From an uncultured Clostridia bacterium (GTDB lineage: Bacteria; Bacillota; Clostridia; Christensenellales; Aristaeellaceae), in contig CAMVEB010000023.1 in assembly GCA_947166385.1 (NCBI GenBank), positions 1 to 59,691 on the forward strand: a stretch of 59,691 bases of DNA, read 5' to 3'. Made by a program: the position numbers and the translations under genes. The notes under the pieces are model-generated. The model did not search any database. It was not told the origin of the DNA and saw nothing but the letters and a program-made list of their open reading frames with translations. Numbering within the stretch: position 1 is the stretch's first letter; each line of letters opens with the position of its first letter. Positions 41,658 to 50,437 of the stretch are shown here, one piece after another.

Positions 41658-42479
41658 ATGTACACCCACCACGAAGTCTCCCAAATGATCGAGTCCTGGA
41701 AGTCCGAAGGCCTCTCCGCCCCGGAGATCATCCGCCGCACGGCCCGGGCCTGCCTCGGCTGGCCCTATGTCTTCGGCGCCTGGGGTGAAGTCTGCACCCC
41801 GTCGGCCCGGGGCCGCCGCAAGCGCGTCGACCATCCAACCATCGTCACGAAGTGTCCTGTCCTTTCCGGCAAGTCCTCCTCCTGCGCCAAATGCCCCTGG
41901 GGCATCGGCGTCCGCATGTACGACTGCCGGGGCTTCACCCGCTGGCTCCTCCAGCAGGTCGGCCTGGACATCCAGGGTGGCGGCGCGACCTCCCAGTGGA
42001 ACAACAACGCCAACTGGGCCCTGAAAGGGGAGAAGAAGGACCTGCCCCCGGATGCCGTCGCCTGCGTCTTCATGAAGGTCGGCATCAAGATGAATCACAC
42101 CGGCATGCACCTGGGAGGCGGGGAGATCATCCACTGCTCCAATGGTGTCCAGACCGGCTCCCTCAGCAAGCGCGCCTGGACGCACTTCGCGATCCCGAAG
42201 GGCCTGTACGACACGATCCCCGCATCCCCGACATCTCCGTCATCCCCGCCGCAGGAATCCTCTCCGATTTCCCGCCCCACCCTCCGCAAGGGCAGCAAAG
42301 GCGACGCCGTGAAGGATCTCCAGTCCCGCCTGATCGCCCTCGGCTACGACCTCGGTCCCTGGGGCGCCGACGGCGACTTCGGCTCCCGGACGAAGAAAGC
42401 CGTCAAGGCCTTCCAGCAGGATCGCGGACTGAAAGTCGACGGGATCGCCGGAAAAGAGACCTGGGGAAAGCTTACGTAA
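41658..42479 (+). CDS. endolysin: NlpC/P60 peptidase with peptidoglycan-binding domain
   Basis: 273 residues. The NlpC/P60 cysteine-peptidase domain (about 20-190) has catalytic C90 in MYDCRGFTRWLLQQVG and H147 in NHTGMHLGGG, with H159 near. An insert at 45-82 carries four Cys (46, 66, 76, 79), possibly metal-binding. A Pro/Ser linker (about 190-208) leads to a PG_binding_1 domain (GSKGDAVKDLQSRLIALGYD, ending GIAGKETWGKLT). It cuts peptide stems of the host wall at lysis and needs the holins encoded next. AAAGGAG precedes ATG 41658. Confidence 0.88.
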   Translation: MYTHHEVSQMIESWKSEGLSAPEIIRRTARACLGWPYVFGAWGEVCTPSARGRRKRVDHPTIVTKCPVLSGKSSSCAKCPWGIGVRMYDCRGFTRWLLQQVGLDIQGGGATSQWNNNANWALKGEKKDLPPDAVACVFMKVGIKMNHTGMHLGGGEIIHCSNGVQTGSLSKRAWTHFAIPKGLYDTIPASPTSPSSPPQESSPISRPTLRKGSKGDAVKDLQSRLIALGYDLGPWGADGDFGSRTKKAVKAFQQDRGLKVDGIAGKETWGKLT

Positions 42480-42504
42480 AGACTTTCAAAGAAAGGAGCA
42501 TCTT

Positions 42505-42795
42505 ATGAACCTGTACCAATGGCTGACCCTCCTCGGAGTCCCCGGTCTTCTGATCTCCTTTGCCGGCTTTGTCCGGCTGCAGGTGAAGCAGAACCGGGCT
42601 GTCAAGGACGGACTGCGGGCGATCCTGCGGGATCGGCTCCTGCAGTCTTTCCAGCATTGCCATCGTCAGGGTTTTGCCGATTCCGATGACCGGCAGAACT
42701 TTGAAAACATGTATATCCAATACCACTCCCTGGGCGGGAATGGTGTTATGGATGACCTGCGGCAGAAATTCTTTGATCTACCTTTAAAAAAATGA
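42505..42795 (+). CDS. small membrane protein, holin-associated
   Basis: 96 residues with one N-terminal transmembrane helix (WLTLLGVPGLLISFAGFV), then a basic cytoplasmic part (VKDGLRAILRDRLLQSFQHC; FENMYIQYHSLGGNGVMDD). The pattern is common in Firmicutes phages beside lysis genes and is often called holin-like. AAAGGAG at 8 nt precedes ATG 42505. Confidence 0.7.
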   Translation: MNLYQWLTLLGVPGLLISFAGFVRLQVKQNRAVKDGLRAILRDRLLQSFQHCHRQGFADSDDRQNFENMYIQYHSLGGNGVMDDLRQKFFDLPLKK

Positions 42796-42815
42796 ACCCG
42801 AAGGGGTCTGGAGGG

Positions 42816-42860
42816 CACTTATACCGCCGCTGCCAGTGGCAGATGAAGGCGGTTTAAGTG
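42816..42860 (+). other. strong hairpin between lysis genes
   Basis: Nested stems CACTTA/TAAGTG, ACCGCC/GGCGGT and CTGCCA/TGGCAG form one long hairpin in the 103-nt gap. No U-tract follows, so it is probably an mRNA-stabilising or processing structure. Confidence 0.6.
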
Positions 42861-42898
42861 TTGAATAACGGAAAGCCCCCTGGGAAAGGAGAAAGTAT

Positions 42899-43123
42899 AT
42901 GAAGAAAACCAACTGGAAACCCTGGCTCCGCGCGGCCCTGATCCGCGCTGTCCGCACCTTCGCCGAGGCCGCCCTGGCCTACATCGGCACCGGCGCCGTC
43001 GTCCTCGGTGACGTCAACTGGCTGGCGGCCCTGTCCGCCGGCGCCTTCGGCTTCGTCACCGCGATCCTGCTGGCCCTGACCGGCCTGCCGGAAGCAGAGC
43101 CGGATCCGGATCCGGACCGCTGA
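42899..43123 (+). CDS. holin (r1t-like)
   Basis: 74 residues with two hydrophobic stretches (TFAEAALAYIGTGAVVLGDV and ALSAGAFGFVTAILLALTGL) joined by a short turn, and an acidic end (EPDPDPDR): the layout of r1t-type holins. It would open the membrane at lysis for the endolysin. AAAGGAG precedes ATG 42899. The final 12 codons lie inside the 567-bp direct repeat that is copied 5 kb to the right. A terminator follows. Confidence 0.75.
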   Translation: MKKTNWKPWLRAALIRAVRTFAEAALAYIGTGAVVLGDVNWLAALSAGAFGFVTAILLALTGLPEAEPDPDPDR

Positions 43124-43142
43124 AAATCTCCCCATCCTCCTC

Positions 43143-43188
43143 CCGGGCGGAAGAGCACATCCCGCTGCTCTCCCGCCCGGATTTTTTT
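43143..43188 (+). terminator. terminator of the phage late operon
   Basis: A long stem CCGGGCGG...AGAGCA/TGCTCT...CCGCCCGG followed by T7, 20 nt after the holin stop. The second copy is at 48218-48263. Confidence 0.9.
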
Positions 43189-43384
43189 GAAGATGTGTCC
43201 AAATCTTCGATTTGGGAAACACGTCCCATGCTACAGCTGTCAAAACTCCTAAGGAGTTTTGGAAACAGCGATCGCAATTCCTTGTATCCTGAACAACGTG
43301 AACACTTTTGATGACAGAAAATGGAATACAGATGAAGAATCCTTTTCTGAAAAATTAAAAAAGGGTAACATTCCAAAATGACAA

Positions 43385-43414
43385 TTGAAAAGGCAAAGTA
43401 ACCTATGATAGAAT
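43385..43414 (+). promoter_or_regulatory. promoter of the shared leader
   Basis: TTGAAA (43385-43390), 18-nt spacer, TAGAAT (43409-43414). The transcript would start near 43421 and carry a ~265-nt leader with a CGATGG/CCATCG hairpin (43428-43452). It is identical in the second copy at 48460-48489. Confidence 0.6.
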
Positions 43415-43571
43415 TTTTTTCCAGGGACGATGGAAGCAAAACAGCGCCATCGAAAAGAATTCGGAAAGGGCTTGACTCCCATGCGGAACAGAAATACGCT
43501 CTTACGGTACAGTACGGTACGGGATAACTGCGCCCTTTTCCGGGAAACTGAATATCTCATTCGTGATGGAT

Positions 43572-43624
43572 AACCGTCGGATCGGACGGGGTGATTTTGC
43601 CCTGTCCGGTTCGGCGGTTTTTTA
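43572..43624 (+). terminator. terminator-like hairpin in the leader (possible attenuator)
   Basis: An 18-bp imperfect stem (AACCGTCGGATCGGACGGG with its partner, several G-U pairs) closes on TGATTTTG and is followed by T6, 60 nt upstream of the coding start. Its place inside the leader suggests attenuation. It is repeated at 48647-48699. Confidence 0.65.
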
Positions 43625-43687
43625 TCTATAAATTGGCTCCGCGGCGGCCATAACAGCTGTGAATATAGAACAAGGAGAGCACGAACA

Positions 43688-45493
43688 ATGACAACGAAGA
43701 TGAAACGGTTTTTAGGTATCCTGCTCAGCCTCGCGCTGGTGCTGGGGCTGGTGCCGGGGATGAGTTTGGCGGTGGTTGCGGAAACAGCATATGATGATTT
43801 GTTGGTGAAAGATTCTGATACAAACGAAACATTGACGGGGAAGGTAGTCAAGTTTAATGGTATTGATTGGTACATCATCAAGGATGAATCTACGGCACTG
43901 AATGCTGGAACCGTTACACTTCTTGCGAAGAATTGTTTGGGAGCATCAAAATTTGCTAATATTGGTAATGATAATACATACAAAGGCTCACTTGTTGAGG
44001 GGTGGCTGAGTAATTATTATTCCACGAATTTTTCTGGATGTGATGATGCTGTTAAAAGTGTTACGCCTGCGGACCCTAATGGAAATGAAAGTAAGCTTTA
44101 CCTGTTGAGTGAAAATGAGATTCCGTCGAATCTAAACTGCCGGAAATGTGACCAGGCAACTGGAACAGACACGAATTATTGGTGGCTCCGCTCGCCTTAT
44201 CCTATTATGGATGATTATACTGCGAGGTGCGTAGACGGCGGCTCCGGCGATGTCGGAGCCGACAATGTTCGCGTAAGCCTTGGTGTCCGCCCCGCTTTAA
44301 AGCTCAATCTGTCATCTGTCATCTTCGAATCTGAATCAAAAACATTTTCGCTGAAGCCGGCGGGATACAGTGTGACTCTTTCCGGCGGTGCGAATGCAAC
44401 AACAAGCGGTGGGGCAACTAGCCAGACCGGGCTGACAGGCGCTATGACCACCGTGACCTATACGGCGAACACCGGATATTATTTTGCGGAGTTCGCTGAT
44501 ATTACTGACAATAATATTACTGCCACAAGAACGAGTAGTACGGTCGTAACGGTTTCCGGTACGCCGACTGCGGATGCGACCATCACGGTTCCCGACGCGG
44601 TAGAGAAGACAGCGGCCACTGTTACAAAGGCACCAACAGCCAAGTCCCTGACCTACACCGGCTCCGCACAGGAACTCGTGACAGCAGGCGAAGCCACCGG
44701 AGGCACCATGCAGTATGCCCTCGGCACGGACGCGACGACCGCGCCGACAAGCGGCTGGGGCACCGCCATCCCGACCGGCACCGACGCTGGGACCTATTAT
44801 GTCTGGTACAAGGCAGTCGGAGATGCTGATCATGCGGACAGCGATCCCAAATGCGTTGAGGTCACCATTGAGGATGATCTCAAGGATAGAATCGTCAGTG
44901 TGAATATCAGCGGCGGAATCTACCGGATCAATATCACACAGGGTTACGCGACCTTCATCAAGCCGAACTCAAATCCGGGGAAGAGTTTCCGTGTCCTGGA
45001 TGAAGCGGAATACAGCGGAACAAAATATCCGGTCATTGGCATCGAACCCGAAGCCTTCAAGGATCTGAAGGATCTGGAGACCGTGACCCTGGGCGCGAAG
45101 ATCCAGGAGATTGGCCAGGATGCCTTCGCGGGCAGCAAGGTGAAATACGTCCACTATGCCGGAATCAAGGCCCAGTGGAAGAAGATCAAGATCGGGATGG
45201 GCAACGATCCCCTGAAGAAGGCCACGCGGTATTACAAATCCTCCGGCCCGATCACGAAGCTGACCCTGAGCAAGACATCCAAGACCCTGAAGGTTGGCAA
45301 AACCCTGACCCTGACGGCAAAGACCACGCCGAAGAACGCGGCCCCGAAGTTCAAATGGACCAGCAGCAAGCCGAACATCGCCAGCGTCAAAAATGGCGTC
45401 GTCAAGGCGAAGAAGTCCGGCAAGACCACCATCACCTGCGAAGCGCTGGACGGCAGCGGCCTCAAGGTGAAATGCAAGATCCAGGTCAAGTAA
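43688..45493 (+). CDS. secreted DUF6273/LRR/Big_2 protein
   Basis: 601 residues. A signal peptide (MTTKMKRF, then a hydrophobic stretch to about 31) has a likely cleavage in AVVA/ETA. Residues about 35-220 resemble a DUF6273 domain, a lectin-like fold (NYWWLRSPYPIMDDYTARC, later VSLGVRPALKLNLS). Next come Ig/MBG-like repeats (about 225-395), a BspA-like leucine-rich segment (VIGIEPEAFKDLKDLETVTL), and a C-terminal bacterial Ig-like Big_2 domain (ITKLTLSKTSKTLKVGKTLT). Likely surface-associated or released, perhaps binding carbohydrate or host ligands. From about residue 340 on it is nearly identical to the protein at 48785. AAGGAGAG precedes ATG 43688. It could be lysogenic-conversion cargo. 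Confidence 0.8.
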   Translation: MTTKMKRFLGILLSLALVLGLVPGMSLAVVAETAYDDLLVKDSDTNETLTGKVVKFNGIDWYIIKDESTALNAGTVTLLAKNCLGASKFANIGNDNTYKGSLVEGWLSNYYSTNFSGCDDAVKSVTPADPNGNESKLYLLSENEIPSNLNCRKCDQATGTDTNYWWLRSPYPIMDDYTARCVDGGSGDVGADNVRVSLGVRPALKLNLSSVIFESESKTFSLKPAGYSVTLSGGANATTSGGATSQTGLTGAMTTVTYTANTGYYFAEFADITDNNITATRTSSTVVTVSGTPTADATITVPDAVEKTAATVTKAPTAKSLTYTGSAQELVTAGEATGGTMQYALGTDATTAPTSGWGTAIPTGTDAGTYYVWYKAVGDADHADSDPKCVEVTIEDDLKDRIVSVNISGGIYRINITQGYATFIKPNSNPGKSFRVLDEAEYSGTKYPVIGIEPEAFKDLKDLETVTLGAKIQEIGQDAFAGSKVKYVHYAGIKAQWKKIKIGMGNDPLKKATRYYKSSGPITKLTLSKTSKTLKVGKTLTLTAKTTPKNAAPKFKWTSSKPNIASVKNGVVKAKKSGKTTITCEALDGSGLKVKCKIQVK

Positions 45494-45549
45494 TCCGAAT
45501 CTCCATGGCTGTGGAGCAGGCAACCCCTGCTTCACAGTTTTTTCTTTTT
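44700..45549 (+). repeat. ~850-bp repeat, copy A (3' half of secreted protein gene)
   Basis: It is nearly identical to 49644-50493 (offset 4944), with a few changes such as SKPNIASV versus SNPNVASV, and extends through the shared terminator. Confidence 0.88.
45509..45549 (+). terminator. terminator after secreted protein gene
   Basis: CTGTGGAGCAGG/CCTGCTTCACAG stem with a T-rich tail. Same as at 50453-50493. Confidence 0.88.
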
Positions 45550-45604
45550 GTGATAGGATGAGTCCGATTAATTCGGAAAAGCGGAGATGTGGAATGCGAA
45601 AAAG

Positions 45605-45795
45605 ATGGTAAATGCGCCGTAGAAGCGTTTTCCAGAGTAGCGAATATTCTTGAATCTTACGGCCAGGCGGAGAGGGGGCCTGCTGAGTGAGCGGGGAAGA
45701 TCAAAAGAATTTCCCCCCGGCGGTGATGTTGCCGCTCAGCGGGTTTATGCAAACCGCAGCTCGTCCAGCGTGTACCGGATTCCTTATATTCCTGG
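45605..45795 (+). pseudogene. truncated copy of the remnant/LysM gene pair
   Basis: Codons for GKCAVEAFSRVANILESY, ending at 45690, repeat the frame upstream of the LysM gene at 50610. They are followed by GTG and the first codons of that gene (SGEDQK), after which similarity stops at about 45715. A chance open frame continues to 45809. This is a broken copy produced by the duplication. Confidence 0.6.
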
Positions 45796-46893
45796 CTAAG
45801 GCGCAGTAGCATTTGATCTTTTGCGCCTGTCCTTTCCGGAGGTTATATAATACCGGTATTTTTCCGTGTACATCATCCGATCTGCTTCCCTGAGCATACT
45901 TTCAATATTCTTGTTCTTTTCTTCTGAAAAGCAATATCCGATTGAACAGCTGCACGCTGTTTCATCAATGCTTTTTCTGATGCGGTCAACAAGAGCGAGG
46001 ATATCTTTTTGTGAGGCATCTCTGCAGATCATGACAAATTCATCTCCGCCGATCCTGTAGGCGGACTGACCGCGTCTTTCTGCCTGCAATAGGCAAAGGG
46101 CGAGCGTAATCAGAGCTTCGTCTCCAGCTGCATGTCCCTGATTGTCATTAATCTCCTTAAGGCCGTTCATATCCACTGTCACAAGACCTGCGATTCTGTC
46201 CGGATTGATCTCCGTATCGGCGAAATAGGCCTGGCGGTTCAAAACGCCGGTTAGCGGATCTTTTTTTGTGCCCTGAAGTATTAGGAACTCAAAGTAAATA
46301 AACAGTGCGATTGCGATTGTGATACAGAACATATGTGAATAGTTTTTGCCAAAGATGAAAGGGAGAAACAGACCCGACGCAAACGCAAATGCGAGGAAAG
46401 CGATCGGAACGACTTCCGTGTAAAGTTTATTGCAGCGTTTATAGAGAGTAAAAACCAGATAGGCTCCATACAATCCGGCTATGATATACGGAAGCAGCCC
46501 GAACGGCCCGCGATGCAGTGTGCCGCTTTCATCCAGACTGAAAACAATTCCGGTAAAAACCGACAGGATATTGGTTCCCGTAAGGACAATCGCAGGAATA
46601 AAGATGAACCACTTTACTTTCTTTACCAGCGTAAAAAGTATCATTGCGACTATAATCGGAGTTGCGCTGTATCTGACTGCCATCAGGATCGTTCGTTCCG
46701 TTATATATCTGCCCATATCACTCAGGTTAAATTCCAGGAAAACAACCACAGACAGAAGAAATATCCCGGCAATCAATATATACAGTCGTTTTACAGACTT
46801 TTTGTCCAGGAATATTGTCGTTTTGAGCGAGATTGCGAATGCCGGCAATATCAGGACCAGCGCCCAGTTCTGTAAAATATAGTCTCGCAACAT
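45796..46893 (-). CDS. membrane diguanylate cyclase (GGDEF)
   Basis: 365 residues. About seven N-terminal transmembrane helices (1-205) precede a GGDEF domain (about 210-355). The active-site motif RIGGDEFVMIC is intact, and the DPLTGVLNRQAYF and VDMNGLKEINDNQGHAAGD blocks are present, so it should make cyclic di-GMP from two GTP at the membrane. No RxxD inhibitory site is evident before the motif. The strand is opposite to the flanking cargo genes; AAGGAG precedes ATG 46893. It may tune adhesion or motility; whether it came with the phage cargo or is host DNA is unclear. Confidence 0.88.
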   Translation of the reverse strand: MLRDYILQNWALVLILPAFAISLKTTIFLDKKSVKRLYILIAGIFLLSVVVFLEFNLSDMGRYITERTILMAVRYSATPIIVAMILFTLVKKVKWFIFIPAIVLTGTNILSVFTGIVFSLDESGTLHRGPFGLLPYIIAGLYGAYLVFTLYKRCNKLYTEVVPIAFLAFAFASGLFLPFIFGKNYSHMFCITIAIALFIYFEFLILQGTKKDPLTGVLNRQAYFADTEINPDRIAGLVTVDMNGLKEINDNQGHAAGDEALITLALCLLQAERRGQSAYRIGGDEFVMICRDASQKDILALVDRIRKSIDETACSCSIGYCFSEEKNKNIESMLREADRMMYTEKYRYYITSGKDRRKRSNATAP

Positions 46894-47235
46894 GGTACTT
46901 TCTCCTTACTGAGGACAATTGATCGTTATGATGATATATTTCGGCGTCTGACGAAGGATTCCTGTCAGATGCATACACATAGCAAAAAGCCTGCCGATCT
47001 GACTGGATCAGCGGGCATTTATGCCCGAACTCGCCATCAAAGTGTTATGTGTCAGTCAGGCAGATAAAGTCATCCCGTTCAATCCGCATAATTAATGTGG
47101 GAAGTTTGAGTTAGATACCTTTTCATGTTGCGATGTTTATGCTATGATAACCTGTGAGAACTTAAGACTTTGGCAAAACGGCTTTTTAAAACTTTTCACC
47201 CTACGACTGAATAGTTACCAAGGAGGAAAATCATT
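46894..47235. other. divergent intergenic region
   Basis: It holds the ribosome site of the cyclase gene, a perfect CGGGCAT/ATGCCCG hairpin (about 47017-47032) and, for the plus-strand gene, a possible extended -10 promoter (TTTTCA, 17 nt, TATGAT near 47147) with a leader of about 80 nt. No gene is seen. Confidence 0.45.
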
Positions 47236-47856
47236 ATGAAAAAAACAGTATCCCTGATCCTGGCAGCGGTGATGATCTTCACAGCATCAATGGCAACGGC
47301 AAAAACCATAGAACCCGAAAGCACAGAAACCAACGGCCTGGCCGGAGTAACGGTCCATGCGACAGTCGGCGAGTATGATGCCCAGGCAAAAACCTTCAAG
47401 GTAACCCTCTACGATGACGATCGCTTTGACATCGACAATATTGAAAAGCTGAAAGCCGGGGATACCCTGCTGGCTGGCGGACGGCTATACAGAGTAAAGG
47501 AAAAGACAGAGGAGGAAAGCGGAGATATCCTGGTCGTAACAGAGGATGGATATGAAATCGTATTTTTCCAGGTCGGTGACGAGGATATGATCGCCCAGAG
47601 TACGGACGATGACAGGCGGTATATGCACGCGTTCAGTATTCTTCATCTTCCGGCGGCAGCCACGATTCGCTATGAAGACAATTCCGACCCGGAAAAAGAG
47701 GAAGCTGTTGTAACCGAGGGGCTGGAAAACATATTGAAAATTCAGGCCGAAAAAGAAGCGAACAGCAACGGTTTCGACTTTTACGCCACAATCATTACGC
47801 TGAATGAAAACATGGAAATCGAAGTGATTCATCAGGATTTTGATGTAGCCCAATAA
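47236..47856 (+). CDS. small secreted protein, unknown function
   Basis: 206 residues with a clear signal peptide (KKTVSLILAAVMIFTASM, cleaved about ATA/KTI). The mature protein is acidic (GVTVHATVGEYDAQAKTFKV, then IENIEKLKAGDTLL-like text: NIEKLKAGDTLLAGGRLYRV). Repeated beta-strands suggest a small extracellular fold, possibly a barrel. I do not recognise a family. AAGGAGG precedes ATG 47236. It is monocistronic in appearance. Confidence 0.65.
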   Translation: MKKTVSLILAAVMIFTASMATAKTIEPESTETNGLAGVTVHATVGEYDAQAKTFKVTLYDDDRFDIDNIEKLKAGDTLLAGGRLYRVKEKTEEESGDILVVTEDGYEIVFFQVGDEDMIAQSTDDDRRYMHAFSILHLPAAATIRYEDNSDPEKEEAVVTEGLENILKIQAEKEANSNGFDFYATIITLNENMEIEVIHQDFDVAQ

Positions 47857-48162
47857 CAAAACCAGCCATACGACGGTTTAGTTTCGCACGACAATGGAAA
47901 GATCAAAATCTGGCATTCGTCAATCCCGGCCTGTTGGGCTAAAGCCTAAATAAGAATACTTCTACTCATTACGCCAGATTCCTGCAATCAAATCAATGCA
48001 CCATGAGTGCGGAAAGGAGGCCTCATTGACCAACGTGAACAATACCACCCCTGTTGTCGAAGACCCAAAGGCAGATGAGAAGCCGACACTTGTCGGGTAC
48101 TAACAACGTAAGCAATTCAAATACTGGGTTCGGAATCTACTGTGTAGGCCCAGTTGCCATAT
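47857..48162 (+). other. gap with a 25-codon frame
   Basis: A TTG-initiated frame at 48026-48103, with AAAGGAGG 6 nt upstream, encodes TNVNNTTPVVEDPKADEKPT plus five residues. It may be the 5' end of a gene cut by the 567-bp duplication that begins 60 bp later. Otherwise nothing is assigned. Confidence 0.3.
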
Positions 48163-48729
48163 CCGGAAGCAGAGCCGGATCCGGATCCGGACCGCTGAAA
48201 ATCTCCCCATCCTCCTCCCGGGCGGAAGAGCACATCCCGCTGCTCTCCCGCCCGGATTTTTTTGAAGATGTGTCCAAATCTTCGATTTGGGAAACACGTC
48301 CCATGCTACAGCTGTCAAAACTCCTAAGGAGTTTTGGAAACAGCGATCGCAATTCCTTGTATCCTGAACAACGTGAACACTTTTGATGACAGAAAATGGA
48401 ATACAGATGAAGAATCCTTTTCTGAAAAATTAAAAAAGGGTAACATTCCAAAATGACAATTGAAAAGGCAAAGTAACCTATGATAGAATTTTTTTCCAGG
48501 GACGATGGAAGCAAAACAGCGCCATCGAAAAGAATTCGGAAAGGGCTTGACTCCCATGCGGAACAGAAATACGCTCTTACGGTACAGTACGGTACGGGAT
48601 AACTGCGCCCTTTTCCGGGAAACTGAATATCTCATTCGTGATGGATAACCGTCGGATCGGACGGGGTGATTTTGCCCTGTCCGGTTCGGCGGTTTTTTAT
48701 CTATAAATTGGCTCCGCGGCGGCCATAAC
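48163..48729 (+). repeat. 567-bp direct repeat, copy B
   Basis: It is identical to copy A and begins with the last codons of the holin gene out of context. It therefore supplies a terminator, a promoter and the structured leader to the lipoprotein gene at 48785. Confidence 0.9.
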
Positions 48730-48784
48730 TGCCGTGAAAAAAAGTGACAAAAGTGAATGATGAACAAAATGGGGGAGAAAAACG

Positions 48785-50437
48785 ATGAAGAAAATTAAAA
48801 AACTGCTGCTATTTGTCATGATGCTTACAATAATGCTGATGATCTCTGGTTGTAGTATTGAGTCTCAAAATATTAAACTGATCAATATTTCGATCAGCAA
48901 GGATATGAAAATATCTGCCACGGTCGAGATAAGTAATATTGATAGAGCAAACTTTTTGCGTAATGATCATCACACTCTGAGCTCTATTGGAATCTTCTAT
49001 GCGTATACGCCGGATAAAGTGAGTGCACTGGAGGCAGACACGACTCGTGTAGGGAAAAATCCGACACCTAATACTATTATAATGCCATCAGCTGAGTATG
49101 ATGGAAAATACACATATAATGTTCCTTCAGATGATGTGGCTGCTTTTAAAGGAGGAACTGCAACGAGCTTTTCAAAAGAACTTGAGTTTGATATCCCAGA
49201 AGAAGCCAAAGGGAATCAGATCGATTTTCTGGTTATTCTGAATGGTATCGACGGTGATGACTTCGGGTCTTCGAACGGATCAGCATCTTCTGTTCTCTTT
49301 AAAAAAGCAATCAGTTACACCGTGACCTTCAATGTTTCCAACGGCTCCTGGGATGATGGAACCACAGAAGCAAAGGAAGTAGTTCTGATCGGAGATGCGG
49401 GTTCAGAATTGAAATTGCAGGCTTCAGATATCCCTGCAGTCGGCAACAAGCCGAACTCCGGTTATACGGATGGAGCTTGGGAACCTGACCCGGCAGAAAC
49501 AACCATCACGGGAGCGACGACGTTCACCTATACCTTTACGGCGAAACAGGCTGCAACCGCAACCGTTACCAAGGCGCCAACAGCCAAAAAACTGACCTGT
49601 ACCGACGCCGCGCAGGCGCTTGTTACCGCGGGCACGGCGGAGGGCGGCACCATGCAGTATGCCCTCGGCACGGACGCGACGACCGCGCCGACAAGCGGCT
49701 GGGGCACCGCCATCCCGACCGGCACCGACGCTGGGACCTATTATGTCTGGTACAAGGCAGTCGGAGATGCTGATCATGCGGACAGCGATCCCAAATGCGT
49801 TGAGGTCACCATTGAGGATGATCTCAAGGATAGAATCGTCAGTGTGAATATCAGCGGCGGAATCTACCGGATCAATATCACACAGGGTTACGCGACCTTC
49901 ATCAAGCCGAACTCAAATCCGGGGAAGAGTTTCCGTGTCCTGGATGAAGCGGAATACAGCGGAACAAAATATCCGGTCATTGGCATCGAACCCGAAGCCT
50001 TCAAGGATCTGAAGGATCTGGAGACCGTGACCCTGGGCGCGAAGATCCAGGAGATTGGCCAGGATGCCTTCGCGGGCAGCAAGGTGAAATACGTCCACTA
50101 TGCCGGAATCAAGGCCCAGTGGAAGAAGATCAAGATCGGGATGGGCAACGATCCCCTGAAGAAGGCCACGCGGTATTACAAATCCTCCGGCCCGATCACG
50201 AAGCTGACCCTGAGCAAGACATCCAAGACCCTGAAGGTTGGCAAAACCCTGACCCTGACGGCAAAGACCACGCCGAAGAACGCGGCCCCGAAGTTCAAAT
50301 GGACCAGCAGCAATCCGAACGTCGCCAGCGTCAAGAATGGCGTCGTCAAGGCGAAGAAGTCCGGCAAGACCACCATCACCTGCGAAGCCCTGGACGGCAG
50401 CGGCCTCAAGGTGAAATGCAAGATCAAGGTCAAGTAA
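48785..50437 (+). CDS. lipoprotein with LRR/Big_2 C-terminus
   Basis: 550 residues. The lipoprotein signal peptide ends in LMISGC (lipid attachment at Cys 23). The N-terminal ~180 mature residues are unique (ISISKDMKISATVEISNID). A Listeria-Bacteroides-repeat-like segment follows (SYTVTFNVSNGSWDDGT), then the Ig-like, leucine-rich and Big_2 parts shared with the 43688 protein. The two proteins therefore have different N-terminal heads and the same stalk, pointing to domain shuffling. It is anchored in the membrane, while its relative is released or wall-associated. GGGGGAG precedes ATG 48785. Expression likely depends on the shared leader. Confidence 0.78.
   Translation: MKKIKKLLLFVMMLTIMLMISGCSIESQNIKLINISISKDMKISATVEISNIDRANFLRNDHHTLSSIGIFYAYTPDKVSALEADTTRVGKNPTPNTIIMPSAEYDGKYTYNVPSDDVAAFKGGTATSFSKELEFDIPEEAKGNQIDFLVILNGIDGDDFGSSNGSASSVLFKKAISYTVTFNVSNGSWDDGTTEAKEVVLIGDAGSELKLQASDIPAVGNKPNSGYTDGAWEPDPAETTITGATTFTYTFTAKQAATATVTKAPTAKKLTCTDAAQALVTAGTAEGGTMQYALGTDATTAPTSGWGTAIPTGTDAGTYYVWYKAVGDADHADSDPKCVEVTIEDDLKDRIVSVNISGGIYRINITQGYATFIKPNSNPGKSFRVLDEAEYSGTKYPVIGIEPEAFKDLKDLETVTLGAKIQEIGQDAFAGSKVKYVHYAGIKAQWKKIKIGMGNDPLKKATRYYKSSGPITKLTLSKTSKTLKVGKTLTLTAKTTPKNAAPKFKWTSSNPNVASVKNGVVKAKKSGKTTITCEALDGSGLKVKCKIKVK

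Larger units (their letters stand above)
43088..43654 (+). repeat. 567-bp direct repeat, copy A
   Basis: It runs from the end of the holin gene to just before the ribosome site of the first secreted protein gene, and appears identical to 48163-48729 (offset 5075). It contains the late terminator, a promoter, a structured leader and a second terminator-like hairpin. Confidence 0.9.

Noticed and set aside
43403..43560. Cyclic di-GMP (GEMM) riboswitch in the duplicated leader
   Set aside because: A diguanylate cyclase lies nearby, which made it tempting, but the conserved GEMM core could not be matched to the leader.
44150..44310. Diversity-generating retroelement target (WWLRSP...RPAL lectin-like region in the secreted protein)
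   Set aside because: The fold resembles variable proteins of such systems, but no reverse transcriptase and no template repeat of this segment are present in the window.
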